A DNA stretch of 64,000 nt from Areca catechu (lineage: Eukaryota > Streptophyta > Magnoliopsida > Arecales > Arecaceae), in the NCBI GenBank assembly GCA_021397845.1, contig CM038038.1, positions 67,378,748 to 67,442,747 of the forward strand. Direction: 5' to 3'. Shown here piece after piece: positions 1-10,331 of the stretch (position 1 is the stretch's first letter; every line of letters starts with the position of its first letter). A program made the translations under genes and the position numbers. The notes under the pieces were generated by a model. That model saw nothing but the letters and a program-made list of their open reading frames with translations, made no database searches and had not been told where the DNA came from.

Positions 1-500
1 AGTGCTAATTTTTTGAAGTTGAATATCACCATCCTCTACCAAATCTCTGATAAAGTGATACCTGACATCCATATGCTTGGTGCATTCATGATACATCTGA
101 TCTCTAGCAAGATGTAAAGCACTCTAACTGTCATAGTGAATAACCAAACAATTCTGCTTGAAACCCAAATCTTGTACTAACCCTCTTAGCCAGATAGCTT
201 CCTTTGCTGCCTCTGTCAATGCCATATACTCTGCCTCTGTAGTAGACAAAGCTACTGTAGATTGCAAAGTAGCCTTCCAACTAATTGCACAACCAGAGAG
301 TAAATACATATCCAATCAATGACCTCCTACTATCCAAGTCACAAGAATAATCTGAATCACAAAATCCTGTAACAGTGCAACCACTCTGTCTGGAGAATAT
401 CAATCCCTAATCAGAAGTGCCTTTCAAGTATCTAAGAATCCATTTCACAGCTGACCAGTGAGCTTTTTCAGGCTTGTCCATATATCTGCTCACTACACTA
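1..500 (-). pseudogene. copia RNase H remnant
   Basis: Ribonuclease H end of the copia polyprotein, which would degrade the RNA strand of the RNA-DNA hybrid. The segment at 315-124 contains STTEAEYMAL, which holds the catalytic Glu region, followed by EAIWLRGL and a YDS motif. A stop directly after DS (CAG to TAG, near 121-131) breaks the usual DSQSA motif. Reading continues to the window start with KH-x-DVRYHF-like wording. The fragment is inactive and its C-terminal end lies outside the window. Confidence 0.75.
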
Positions 501-1320
501 ACTGCCTATGAAATATCATGACGAGTGCAGACCATTGCATACATGATACTGCCAACTGCACTTGCATAAGGAACTTTAGACATATACTTCTCATCATCCT
601 CAGTCTGAAGAGAATCTCTGGCAGATAACAAAAAATGACTGGCAAAAGGAGTAGTGACTGGCTTAGCTATAGACATACTATATCTGTCCAAGACTTTCTC
701 AATATAATCATGCTGAGTAACAAATAGTCTACATAATTGCCTATCACGAATGATCTCCATCCCAAGTATCTTCTTTACTGGTCCAAGGTCCTTCATCTCA
801 AATGCAGTACTAAGCTCAGTTTTTAGCTTCTGAATGACTGACATATCCCTGGCTGCAATCATCATGTCATCCATATATAATAATAATTAACAAAAGGATC
901 CGTTTGAAAACTGCTAATGATACACGTAACTATCATATAGAGATCTTTTGAAGTCATGGTTGACCATAAACCTATCAAATTTGTGGTACCATCATCTTGG
1001 AGACTGCTTCAAACCATATAAAGACCTTTTGAGCAAGCATACATGATCTTTTTTATCTGGAGCCTCAAAACCAGGTGGCTAATGCATATAAATCTGCTCC
1101 TCCAAATCATCATGTAGAAAAGTTGTCTTGACATCTAGCTGTTCTAACTCCAAATTTTGAAAAGCAACTAAAGCAAGGAACACACGAATAGAACAGTGTT
1201 TAACCACAGGAGAAAATACCTCCTTATAATCAATACCCTCTCTTTGACTGTAACCCTTAGCCACCAACCTTGCCTTATATTTCAAATCCTAAGGAGTAGC
1301 TCCTTCCTTCTTCTTGAAGA
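501..1320 (-). pseudogene. copia reverse transcriptase remnant
   Basis: RNA-dependent DNA polymerase domain. The N-terminal part (1285-1079) reads YKARLVAKGY, GIDY-x-EVFSPV and QLDVKT. The metal-binding YMDDM box lies at about 878-864, followed by EMKDLG, LGMEI and the VPYASAVGSIMYA connection region down to 506. Between 1078 and 890 only scattered RT words remain, with at least one Gln-to-stop just after IYMH. Tnt1/Tork is the closest group I recognise. The gene is non-functional because of several stops and frame changes. Confidence 0.8.
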
Positions 1321-1494
1321 TCCATTTGCAGCCAATTTTCTTCTTGTCCTTAGGTAATCTGACTAATTCCCAAGTATGATTCTTTTCCAAAGACTAAAGC
1401 TCTTCTACCATAGCCATGGTCCATTGCTCAACCTGTGAACTACCAATTGCTTCTTGAAATATGGTCGGCTCATCACCTATAGTGTCTGCAATAT

Positions 1495-2775
1495 TCAGAG
1501 CATAATATACTGACTCAGCACAAGCAGAATCCTCAAAACCATACCTTTGAGGTGCTCTGACATGTCGCTTGGTTCTTCGAGTGGCAATACTATCATCTTG
1601 AACTTGACCACGTACAATAACCTCCTCCTGAGTCTGTAACTCTGGATCTGTCTGCTGATGATGTTCATTCTAAATATCACCTGTAGGCTGCAACTGCTAT
1701 GATCTAACAGTCTGATTAATATCAACAACAGTCCTATCCTGCTGATCCTGAACCTGATCTCCCGGTGAAGAACTTGACTGTAACTGCCGTGAAGGAGTGG
1801 CTGACTCATCAAAAGTCATATCCCTGCTAACTAGAAAACCTTGGGATCCGGGCTCTGTGCACCATAATCTGTAGCCCTTCATCTCATATGCATATCCAAG
1901 AAATATACATTTCTTAGCCATGGGATTTAGCTTTCCATCTTTGACATGTGCATATGCTGAACACCCAAATACTCTAAGAACTGAATAGTCTGTAGGTCTG
2001 CCTGTCCACATCTCTTCCAGAGTCTTCATATTCAATGCAGATGCTAGAGATCGATTTATAATAAAGCAAGCTGTATGTGCAGCCTCTGTCCAGAAATCTC
2101 TACTCAATCCAGAACTTGATAGCATAGATCTGACTTTTTCCAATAGTGTGCGATTCATGCATTCCGCCATACCATTTTGTTGAGGAGTATACACAGTGAT
2201 CCTATGCCTGACAATGCCCTCTGACTTGCAAAAGTTATTAAACTCTGTTAAACAAAATTCCAATCCATTGTCAGTCCGGAAGGTTTTCACCTTTCTCTCA
2301 GTTTGCCTCTCAACCATAGCCTTCCATCCTTTAAAAGTGTGAAACACATCACTTTTATTTTTGATAGTATAAATCTAGACTTTGCGGGAGTAGTCATCAA
2401 TCAAAGTGAGCAAATATCTAGATCCACCCTTGGATGTAACTGGGACAGGTCCCCATAGGTCAGAATGAATGTAATCCAATATACCTGCTATCCTGTGCAC
2501 ATCTAAAGTAAAGCTGACTCTGTGTTATTTTCCAAATATGCAAGCTCATAGAATCCAAGTGCACCAACTTTCTGACCTCCTAGCAGACCACGTCTGCTCA
2601 GCTCCTGTAAACCTTTATCTGACATGTGGCCCAATCTTTGATGCCATAACTGTGTCAATTGAACAATAGAGGAATGTGCTGAAGAAGCCTCACCAACCAC
2701 TATAGTGCCATCCAAATAATAAAGAGTACCACTCAATTTACCTCTTAACAAAGTCAATGCACCTTTACTAATTGT
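1495..2775 (-). pseudogene. copia integrase remnant
   Basis: The zinc-binding pre-integrase domain lies at 2757-2503 (LWHQRLGHMS present, but the following Cys pair is lost; one position reads Tyr, consistent with TGT to TAT). The catalytic core follows: DLWGP near 2463-2449, the second Asp in FRTDNGLEF, and the Glu region in TPQQNGMAECMNRTL within 2347-1697. The tail GYRLWCTEP and FDES continues toward RT. Integrase joins the cDNA to the host chromosome. Stops between 2502 and 2348 and the missing zinc ligands show it is dead. Confidence 0.8.
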
Positions 2776-2889
2776 AATAGATCCTCTACCCTATCTGCCC
2801 TTAAAACCTGTAATATCAAGAGCATTTACCGAGAGAAGATTTCTTTTCAATTAGGAAACATATCTGACATCATCCAAAGTCACCACAGT

Positions 2890-3060
2890 ATTTGTATGAG
2901 ATTTGATCTAAACTGTACCAATTCCTTTCACTTTACAGATGGCGTCATCCCCAAGAAGAACAGAGCCTCCATCATAGGATCCAAAAGAAGTGAGCCATTC
3001 TTTATGAGGTGTCATGTGGAAAGATGCTCCAGAGTCCACGATCCAGATATCAGCCTGACT
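2890..3060 (-). pseudogene. copia aspartic protease remnant
   Basis: Minus-strand translation of this short stretch gives WIVDSGAS and FHMTPHKEW, then a VLLGDD-like flap region. DSGA (about 3036-3025) is the catalytic Asp motif of copia proteases. The enzyme would cut the gag-pol polyprotein inside the particle. It sits between the gag zinc knuckle and the pre-integrase domain, as expected. The stretch itself is fairly well kept, but stops occur on both sides. Confidence 0.7.
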
Positions 3061-3179
3061 AACACTGTATGCAACTATAAATATTGCATCATCTGCAATA
3101 CTGCTGTAATCTGCTGAAGTAACTACAACTGATGCTGAATCTGAGATTATTCCTTTTTCTTTCTATTCCTTCTCTTTCT

Positions 3180-3957
3180 TGGACTGTAAAAGTCTACACT
3201 CATTTTTTCAGTGGCCTGGCTTCTTGTAATAATGGCAAACTCCGGGTCTTTTAGACCTAGACTTTGATCTTATCTTGGACTTGTTTCTACCTTGTCCACC
3301 TGTTCTTTGCTCATCTCTACCTCTAATAGTAAGTCCTTGTGCTAGATTTGGAGCCTGATGCTCCAACTGTACTTTCAACCTGAGCTCATTGGATAACAAA
3401 GTAGCTTCAACCTCATCGAGACTTATAGTCTCTCTTCCATAGAGCATGGTTGTAGTAATATTTTCATAGGACTTAGGCAAAGAATAAATCAGGATCAAAG
3501 CCTTGTCTTCCTCATCAACATTAACACCAATATTCACCAAATTGAGCAGGAGCTTATTATAATCATCCAAGTGATCCTTAAGTGAGGTCCCTTCCATCAT
3601 ACGGAATGTGTGTAGCTTGCCCCTCAAATACAACCTATTTGTAAGAGATTTTGGCATATACAAAGTATCTAATTTTTTTCATATATTTTTAGCTGTAACA
3701 AGATCCACCATATTGTGGAGAACTTTATCACTTAGTCCTGAAAACATAGTTCCAAGTGCTATCTCATTCATCTCCTCTTTTATAGCCTCTATATCACCTG
3801 GAATTGCATCCATACCTTTGAGGGCTATTGACATGCCCTCCTTGACCAGCAGATATTTCATTCTCACCTTCCATAGTGCAAAATCACCTGTGCCATCAAA
3901 TATCACCACCTCATGCCTAGAGGTAGTAGAATGAAAAATAATTGCCTCAGAAGCCAT
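3180..3957 (-). pseudogene. copia gag remnant with broken zinc knuckle
   Basis: Gag protein, which would form the virus-like particle and bind element RNA. It begins MASEAIIFHSTT at 3957, and FDGTGDFALWKVRMKYLL is typical of copia gag (UBN2-type). The frame breaks near 3679, then continues at 3663-3208 with SLKDHLDDYNKLLLNL, the Arg/Lys-rich tail and the nucleocapsid. The CX2CX4HX4C knuckle is damaged twice: the second Cys reads Tyr, and a conserved aromatic position after GH is a stop. Both fit G-to-A changes on the coding strand. Confidence 0.8.
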
Positions 3958-3994
3958 AGAAGAACTTGGTTGCCCATCAGATGCTATCCCAGTA

Positions 3995-4005
3995 CTCTAA
4001 TACCA
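3995..4005 (-). other. copia primer binding site (tRNA-Met type)
   Basis: On the minus strand the bases just inside the LTR read TGGTATTAGAG, one change from the common plant primer site TGGTATCAGAG complementary to initiator tRNA-Met. Five bases separate it from the LTR edge at 4011. Confidence 0.7.
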
Positions 4006-4010
4006 ATTAT

Positions 4011-4411
4011 TGGGATGTGCGCAGTGGATTGAACTGGTTTAGGCTTCCAATTAATTTCTATTTACTCACTTTAGCAATTTACCAATCACATAGGCAAATA
4101 TCAAATCAGAAGGAGATATGAGATTTAACGTGGTTCGGCAAATTTGCCTACATCCACACAAAGGAAGGAGCAATCCACTATAATTAGACCCCAAAATTAG
4201 GTACAAAAGAAATACAAATATCCCAATAATAATTACAGATTAATCACAAAGAGGCAAACAAATCGAAAGGAAAAAAGAAAACAAGAGAGATCACAGAATA
4301 CCAGGCCTCTAGCCTCGCCAAATCCTGTTGTGGATTCTCTGTTATTTTATTTTCTCTCTAGATCATCTTCAATATTTTTCTGGACCTTCTACAGCTCTCT
4401 ATTGCATCTCA
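4011..4411 (-). repeat. copia 5' LTR (401 bp)
   Basis: The inner edge ends in CA beside the primer site. The outer edge begins TGAGATG at 4411 (minus strand) and mirrors the inner TGGGATG on the plus strand, an imperfect terminal inverted repeat. The stretch containing ACGTGGTTCGGCAAATTTGC (minus-strand side of 4129-4150) is a motif often seen in plant copia LTRs. The outer edge is less sure than the inner one. The possible 5-bp duplication is only AAAAA and its partner is outside the window. Confidence 0.6.
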
Positions 4412-4510
4412 AAAAAATATTTCGGTGTCTTGTGTCGCAGGATGTGTCTGATCCCAAAGGGAAGGGAAGGAGGAAGAGGACGAGAGAGTGAAAGAGAACG
4501 ACGAAGCCAT
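4412..4510 (-). CDS. 5' coding exon of a host gene, cut by the copia insertion; Ser-rich, transit-peptide-like N-terminus
   Basis: An ATG at 4510 (minus strand) sits in a strong plant start context (AACCATGGCT). It opens 33 codons beginning MASSFSFTLSSSSSFPSL and then WDQTHPATQDT. A Met-Ala start followed by many Ser, Phe and Thr and no acidic residues for 19 positions is what chloroplast transit peptides look like. The frame runs to the outer edge of the copia LTR with no GT splice donor near the junction, so the insertion seems to lie in coding sequence. The rest of the gene would be beyond the left edge of the window. I do not recognise the product. An in-frame ATG five codons upstream (MPRET) is a weaker start. 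Confidence 0.5.
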
Positions 4511-5110
4511 GGTTTCCCTTGGCATTAAAAGAAGGGTAGGTGATCCGCAAGAGAATCCCGGTCACATAAGAATTTTAGTTGATCTAAAAATAGCAGAAAG
4601 CTAAGCCACCCCCCCACCCCCCCGCCCCACTAGTGCGATCCCAGGTACCACCCGCTAACGTGGCAGTTGGGAGCAAAACAGGTAACAATTCACCAAGAGA
4701 TCTCGATGGAAAAATTAAGAGAAACTTGAAGGATTTCATCGGTAATATGATTGAAGATTAGGGGCAATGTTAGATGAAGAAAGGAGGCGAATTTATAGAT
4801 TGAGTTCGAGGGCTTCATCGAAGTTCAACGAGCCCTGGAGCTCCGTCTCCAACAGAATCAAGGAAGAGGAAGACTCCAACTGAGTCTTCCTCCCCTTCAC
4901 GTGTCATGCAGTGGGATGGCCCAAAAGGTCCATTTGGATCAGCCCAAAATAATCTAGCTTCCGCCAGTCAAGTTGACCAGGCCTCGCCCCTTTTGAGTCG
5001 AGTATTTATAGACAATTTTCATAGAGTGGTTATCACCAAGATGGTAACTACTCTTCGGAGCGGGCATGAGCATGTCCATGAGCGCCCAACCATGTTTCTA
5101 ATAGATTAGC
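4511..5110 (-). promoter_or_regulatory. promoter and 5' UTR of the putative host gene
   Basis: Read on the minus strand this segment has a TATA-like CTATAAATTC (around 4790-4800), a second CTATAAATAC further upstream (around 5005-5014), a G-box core CACGTG (near 4900) and a TGGGCC site-II-like motif (near 4920-4930). The nearer TATA would give a 5' UTR of roughly 250 bases before the ATG at 4510. These motifs are common in promoters of plant nuclear genes. Base composition is closer to genic than to the AT-rich DNA at 5.1-8 kb. The transcription start is inferred. Confidence 0.45.
4606..4629 (-). other. G-quadruplex-type motif in the putative 5' UTR
   Basis: The plus strand has C-runs of 7, 7 and 4 bases separated by single bases. 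On the minus strand, and in the putative mRNA, this is a dense G tract about 100 bases upstream of the ATG at 4510. Such tracts can fold into RNA G-quadruplexes that affect translation. The effect here is inference. Confidence 0.5.
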
Positions 5111-5476
5111 ATGGCTAAAAATAGTTTAAGAAAAATGTTAGCAAAATTATATATCTTAACAATTTTACATGCAGATTCGAAATTAACCTTTAAACACATA
5201 AATTTGGGGATGGGGGGGGGGGGAATATGTAGATAGGCAACTTTGTATAGGATATGACAACGTTGTCGATAACGAACAACTCATCATTACCGCAGGCCCG
5301 CATGGATGAACCCGTTAGAACAGGGATTTAAAAAATCATAGGTATGATTAAAAAAAATTAATAAAATATTTAATTATAGAAAGATGGTAAAATACTTATA
5401 GGAAATTAAAGAACCTAATTCATATCCGGAAGCATATAACTATCCTAAAACATATTTTTGTCTTTCGTACGCAAAT
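5111..5476. other. AT-rich sequence with no gene seen
   Basis: No open frame with recognisable content. It holds a 13-base G run near 5210-5222 and A/T runs. It lies between the host promoter and an old LTR. Confidence 0.5.
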
Positions 5477-5874
5477 TGTCGGAACACTATCCCAAGATAT
5501 GACCGGGATTCCTTCTCCTGCAGGTAGATGGAGTCAGTACCCAATAAAATAATTTTGAAAAAAAAAACTGGAAGAAAATATACTAGATAAAATAAAAGAG
5601 AGTATGATACATAAAACAAAACTTATCCTTTTAGGCCTCTAAGATGGTCTTTTTATAGTCATCCAAAATTTGATCTTTGAGTTTTTATTGGCCTATTAAA
5701 GCCCAATTAGAAGTCCAACGGTCAGAAAATTAAAGTCTAATAATTAAAAACATAACGGTTCAATAATAAAAGCTCTAATGATCAAATCATTAAAAGCAAA
5801 AACAGTCAAATATTAAAAAATAGAATGGTCAAATAATTAATTGGTTGGGGAGGAAATTTTGGATTTTTCCAACA
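5477..5874 (-). repeat. LTR (398 bp) of a second minus-strand retrotransposon
   Basis: On the minus strand it starts TGTTGGAA at 5874 and ends TTCCGACA at 5477, a near-perfect 8-bp terminal inverted repeat with TG...CA ends. A TATA-type ACTATAAAAAG lies at about 5660-5650 on the same strand. A purine run abuts its 5' end at 5876-5884, so this should be the 3' LTR, with the internal region at higher coordinates. The flanking pentamers (CAAAT and ATCTC) do not match, which argues against a solo LTR. Confidence 0.65.
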
Positions 5875-5875
5875 A

Positions 5876-5884
5876 TCTCCCTCA
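5876..5884 (-). other. polypurine tract for the 398-bp LTR
   Basis: On the minus strand TGAGGGAGA lies one base from the LTR start. This is the place and composition of a plus-strand primer in an LTR element. Confidence 0.5.
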
Positions 5885-8037
5885 AAACTCAAAATTTTTG
5901 AAAACTAGTAAATATAAGTTTCTGGGTACTATACTATACAATCAATAATGTAACTTTAATCTTACTTAGTATGAATAGTTTACATCTGAAAGAATCGGGT
6001 GAATCAGGTTTTGAACTATGTTCCTTTGATCCAAACTTCAACTACCACATACATAGTATAGAATTATCCATCGCTAGTCTGTGCATTAATGGCCCTGCAT
6101 ATGTATCTTGATTTTTTCATGAGAACTTATAAAGATTGTCAATGTCTTTAGTCATGGCCATATATATACAGATACTTTCATATAGATGAGCCCCTCCAAA
6201 GATGTGTGTAGTATCACATCTCAAGAATATCTCTCGGGTCTCATTCAGAGATAAACTCTTCCTAACCACTATATAGAAGCACTAATCACCATAGAGATGT
6301 GATGGAGTCTATATTACTCCTATATCAAATAAATCATATGTGCTCCCTGACCAACTAATCAGCTTGTTATTACGACATTGAACCTCCTTCAAAGGATCTC
6401 CTATCACAGAGGTTGGGTTCCCACTACTAGAAGGTCCTTCATAGGCTAAGCCCTATCACCCTCGATGACTTTAGGATCTTAATCTTATTTAAGCCTTTAG
6501 TAAGGCAAATTGATATAAGAATATTTCATCACAAGTTGTAAGATACATCATAACTTGTAATCATGGTAACAAAACTAGATAACTTGATGATCAATTTTAC
6601 ATGAATATTAACATATTAGAATTCAAGAAATTCAAATAATAAATATTGCAATGATCATCATACCTCTCTTGTGACTATATAATTATGTACCTATGAGCAA
6701 CATTTAGAAATAATTGACATCAAATGAATTAGTATTAAGCAAATCTAAACTATGCTATTACATAGATCACCATGATATAAAGAATATCCATAGTAAAATT
6801 TTAAAATATAAGTTTAGATATATCATGAATAATAGACAAGATGCAACATATTTCACAAAGAACTTGGCAAAAACTTTGAATATTATTATTTCATACTTAC
6901 TGCTATATAAAATTCTATATCTTGAAATAATTTTGCTTTATTAAATGTGAAGATAGTGAATTGTCCAATGTCTTGGATAAGGGCATCGAAAAGTTTTTCA
7001 TTACAGAAGTCTAGACTTTTCCTATTTATAAAAACATCATGATGGAAGATCTAAACCAGTCCCTTCATCACTCCAAAAATGACCGAATAATAGCATTCCT
7101 GTATCAACCTATGGTCTAAAATCTCCTAGTATTTATTGAAGATGATGGCTATTCTAACCATCTCAAAGAGATTAGAGTAGAAGCAAGATTAGTCTGTATG
7201 ATATGTGAATTTTTAGAGCAATAAGCATAATTTATAAACTAATCGGAAATAAAGAAGGAATGCAGATAAGCAATTTATAGGAATGTTTTATAAATGCTTG
7301 TTCATTGAATTAATTAAATGATTAAAATTAGGATCAGTTAAAACCTTAAAAAAAATTACTTTTCATATCTTTTTCACAATACTTATGGTAGAATACCTAG
7401 CTTTACAAAGTAGTAAATCCAATACTAAAATTTAATCAACAATATATACAAAATTAGATAAATACCGGTGAAAACATTCAATAAAAGAATACACCTCTAT
7501 AATGAAATATAAACTTGGGTTTGGTCCTTGTAGACCAGCTCAAGTCAAAACAAACGGTGAAGAGGAAGACAAGATTATGTGGTCTATTCTTTTCACAGAA
7601 AAGTAGATCTACATATAATTACTTCAGAGATAGGCCTTTATTTTCACATGTCACATAGATGCCAATACAAACATACCAAATCTTTTCAGCAACTCCTGTT
7701 TTTCTAGTAGAAATGGCCTAATTAAACCAATAAGTTCACAAAAGATTTTTAAAATGCAAATTACATTGCTTCTATTCAAACTTATGCTCCATAATTTAGA
7801 TTCTAAGCAATAGCATGTAAGCAGATAGCCAGCTAAGTAATCCCATTTAATCATGGTTATTTGCCAGCACTCAAGCATTTTCTATTTCCATTATATTCTA
7901 AGATCATTAGATCTTAACCATGCAGTTTAAACTATAGCTGTCCCTAATTTACCTTTATGAAGGTACAATATAACCATTAGTAGGCATGTTGCATTTACAT
8001 TTATGCACAAAGGCACCATGCACCAACTAGAACCTAA
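5885..8037. other. AT-rich region, probably non-coding interior of the 398-bp-LTR element plus host DNA
   Basis: I find no gag, protease, RT, RNase H or integrase words in any frame. Frames of 60-76 codons at 6714-6944, 7651-7878 and 7927-8112 have no recognisable content, and the last runs into the LTR of element A. No second copy of the 398-bp LTR is visible before 8037, so the element is either truncated or non-autonomous. Where it ends and host DNA begins cannot be told. Confidence 0.4.
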
Positions 8038-8042
8038 ACATG

Positions 8043-9304
8043 TGGTGCGGACACTAGAGGCACCAGGATAAGACAGAGACTTCTCAACCCTTTGTGGATT
8101 AATTAGCAGCATCTGAGTCCATTTGTAATAAAGGTTTAGCCTATTTGAGTTGTCTTTTATTTTTGAGTCCTGTACCAGTCAGCTTATGTTGAGCTAGTCA
8201 TCTTTTGGAGTTCAATACATGTCAGTACCAGTACAAGTTAAGACATGCTAGCCCAAGCACAAGTGAAGACCAAGCAATCCAAGTGAAGTCCAACCCAACT
8301 AAAAGCTTTGAAGATTATGGAAGGCATAAGAGAAGAAAATCAGAAGCCTAGAAGACAAATTTGAAGCCCTGAAGCCCTGGACCGCAGCCTGAAGCAAATT
8401 GGGCCAATCAAGGCCCAGGAAGAGAACCAAGGGGTGCCAGGCTTATGGTCACCTCCCCCTTGGTCGGCCACTTAGAGTCACCCCTCTTGGCCGACCAAGG
8501 CAAGTGAGAGAGAGAGAGTAAATCAAGGGATTTTTCTACCTAGCCTACCATGTTTTCTAGCTAAAGTTTGATTTGGATTAGAATTCCTATGTAAAGTCAC
8601 TTTTAACCTTACTTGGGGGCAAAGTATAAGAGTTTATTTAAGAGACTCTAATCTCTTGTATGAAGATACAATTATCATGAAATAATATTGAATTTTTTCA
8701 ATTACTATGTGCTTCCTGCTGTGTGCTTAAAGGAATTCTGTGTGAGCCCTTCTTCTTCCCAGTGTCTTGCACCTACATCCAACCTCCATCTGCCACTACA
8801 AGCCCTAGCCGCCCTCCTCAAATCCCATCTTTTCTTTGCTGGTTTTTCAATTAACTCTCCACCTATGTTTTGTTTTCTTATCCTAGAATGGCTGTTTACA
8901 AGTCCCTCAACTTCGATGAATCCAACGACTCCAGCTGGGCCATAATCGGATCATCGAGCAGAAAGACGGGAATCCACGGGTCTCTAGTTTGATTTTCCAG
9001 GCCGCATCCAGGAGTAAGAGCAACCTCTTCACATATGATCTAAACCAGGCACTTCAACCATTGCTAGGTACACCCCCTCTACTGCCAGTAGCCCTATTGT
9101 AGGTGAACTAGCCCAAACCGAGACTTCTCAGCCTCGGCGGTCCACTTTCTGCTGCTTTTAGGTCCTGTTATGCATGCTCTTAGTTTCTTAATTTCATATA
9201 TAACTCTTTACATCATTCTTTGGTCTGATCTTTAGGATTAAAACATATAACTCAATATTTAAAAATACAAAAAAATAATTGCATGCACATATAGTTCCGC
9301 ATCA
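8043..9304 (+). repeat. Element A 5' LTR
   Basis: It begins TGGTGCGGACACT and ends CCGCATCA, matching 15135-16395. TATTTAAG at 8635-8642 is a TATA-like promoter box at the place where all related LTRs have one. It contains a GGTCGGCCACTT / TGGCCGACC inverted segment near 8460-8500 that recurs in the LTRs of G and D. Confidence 0.92.
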
Positions 9305-9306
9305 TT

Positions 9307-9318
9307 TGGTATCAGAGC
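9307..9318 (+). other. Element A primer binding site (tRNA-Met)
   Basis: TGGTATCAGAGC, two bases after the LTR end, matches the plant initiator tRNA-Met primer site perfectly. Confidence 0.9.
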
Positions 9319-10331
9319 TTGTTTAGGCTCAGTTCTCTTTGGATATTTGGATAGGGTGCTTCACCATGGCCGTCTGGTCATAGGAGACTAGTAGGGCTGC
9401 AAAACCCTCTTTCCCAATCGATGGGATCTCCTATGGCGGTAGGGGTGTCGCTATGAATTGACCCCTAACGAAGAACACAAAGAGTTCCTTAGGATTTTTT
9501 TCGTTTTCTGCCTTTTCAGTATATACCCTGTTATTTTAATTGTTTCTACCTGTATAGAATTCAAAATTTTGAAATTTATTTTGATGGATTTCTCATAATT
9601 CAAATTAGTTTTCAGAATTTTCTAAAAAATTATTTAGGTCTATGGATTTTTTCCCGGCCAAAACACTACCTAAGAATAGTTCAGCTCTATTTTGGCAACA
9701 AAGCCGATTTCGAAAAGTTCAGGGTTTTTTTTAGTATAATCTTTGCATATCTTTAATTTTAGCATATTTCCTGCATATTAGGTAATAATCTGCAATTATC
9801 TTTCTGTTTAAGAAAAAAAACCCAAAACAAAAAAAAAACATATATTCAAAAAAATACCAAAACACCTAAACCCTAATTTGCATCTTCATTTGCCTGCCAT
9901 CATTGCATAAATTACTTTAAGGGCACTTTCTATATGTCAGATAAGGGGAGGAGTTGATAACCTCTCCTTAACCCAAAACAACATCCTTTGCATTTGGTCC
10001 CAAGCCTAACCTAAAATTAACTAGACTTAATTTGCCTTAGTGGGCTAGGGACACCCATTGGTCAGGTTCAGTCATTATGGGATGACTAGTGCATCCAATT
10101 CATCTCCTATTACTGGATTCTGGTATCTAGGCTAGAGGTACAGTGTCAAACGACCTACACAGATTGGTGGTACCTTAATTGGATCCCTGCGAGAGCAGGG
10201 AGCCTCCCACCAACCCACCTCTTACCTGGCCAGATTAAAGGATTAGGATTTGAGTTGTGTAAGTTGAGTCAACCCATCCTGATTAAGCTCTGGGTCTAGG
10301 TAGTTGTAGTCGAGTCAATGTTGAGTCTTGC
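9319..10331 (+). promoter_or_regulatory. Element A untranslated leader with conserved hairpins
   Basis: About 1 kb lies between primer site and gag, with no open frame of interest. Two small hairpins shared with elements D, E, F and G are visible: SL1 at 9943-9969 (AAGGGGAGG paired with CCTCTCCTT) and SL2 at 10035-10050 (CCTTAG-TGGG-CTAGGG, one wobble pair). The third shared hairpin (CCAATC-N3-GATTGG) is not recognisable in this copy. By analogy with retroviruses such leaders direct packaging, dimerisation or translation; that role is inferred. Confidence 0.6.

Larger units (their letters stand above)
1..4411 (-). mobile_element. Ty1/copia retrotransposon, Tork-like, decayed; 3' part lies outside the window
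   Basis: Read on the minus strand, the order is LTR (4411-4011), primer site, gag, protease, integrase, reverse transcriptase, RNase H. Integrase before RT defines the copia superfamily. RT and RNase H wording (YKARLVAKGY, QLDVKT, YMDDM, STTEAEYMAL) resembles Tnt1/Tork elements. RNase H is cut by the window edge, so the 3' LTR is not seen. Every domain carries stops or lost key residues, mostly CAG or TGG changed to stop codons. The right boundary rests on near-matching LTR ends (TGGGATG inside, TGAGATG outside) and on the host-like reading frame that begins directly beyond it. Confidence 0.85.

Noticed and set aside
2896..3117. Plus-strand 73-codon frame
   Set aside because: It is the shadow of the copia protease, which reads clearly on the minus strand (WIVDSGAS).
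4011..5110. Treating everything from 4011 to 5110 as one long copia LTR
   Set aside because: A near-matching terminal repeat ends at 4411 and a host-like promoter and start codon follow. I could not fully exclude the long-LTR reading, so confidence is kept moderate.
5477..5874. Reading the 398-bp repeat as a solo LTR
   Set aside because: Flanking pentamers CAAAT and ATCTC differ, and a purine tract abuts its inner end.
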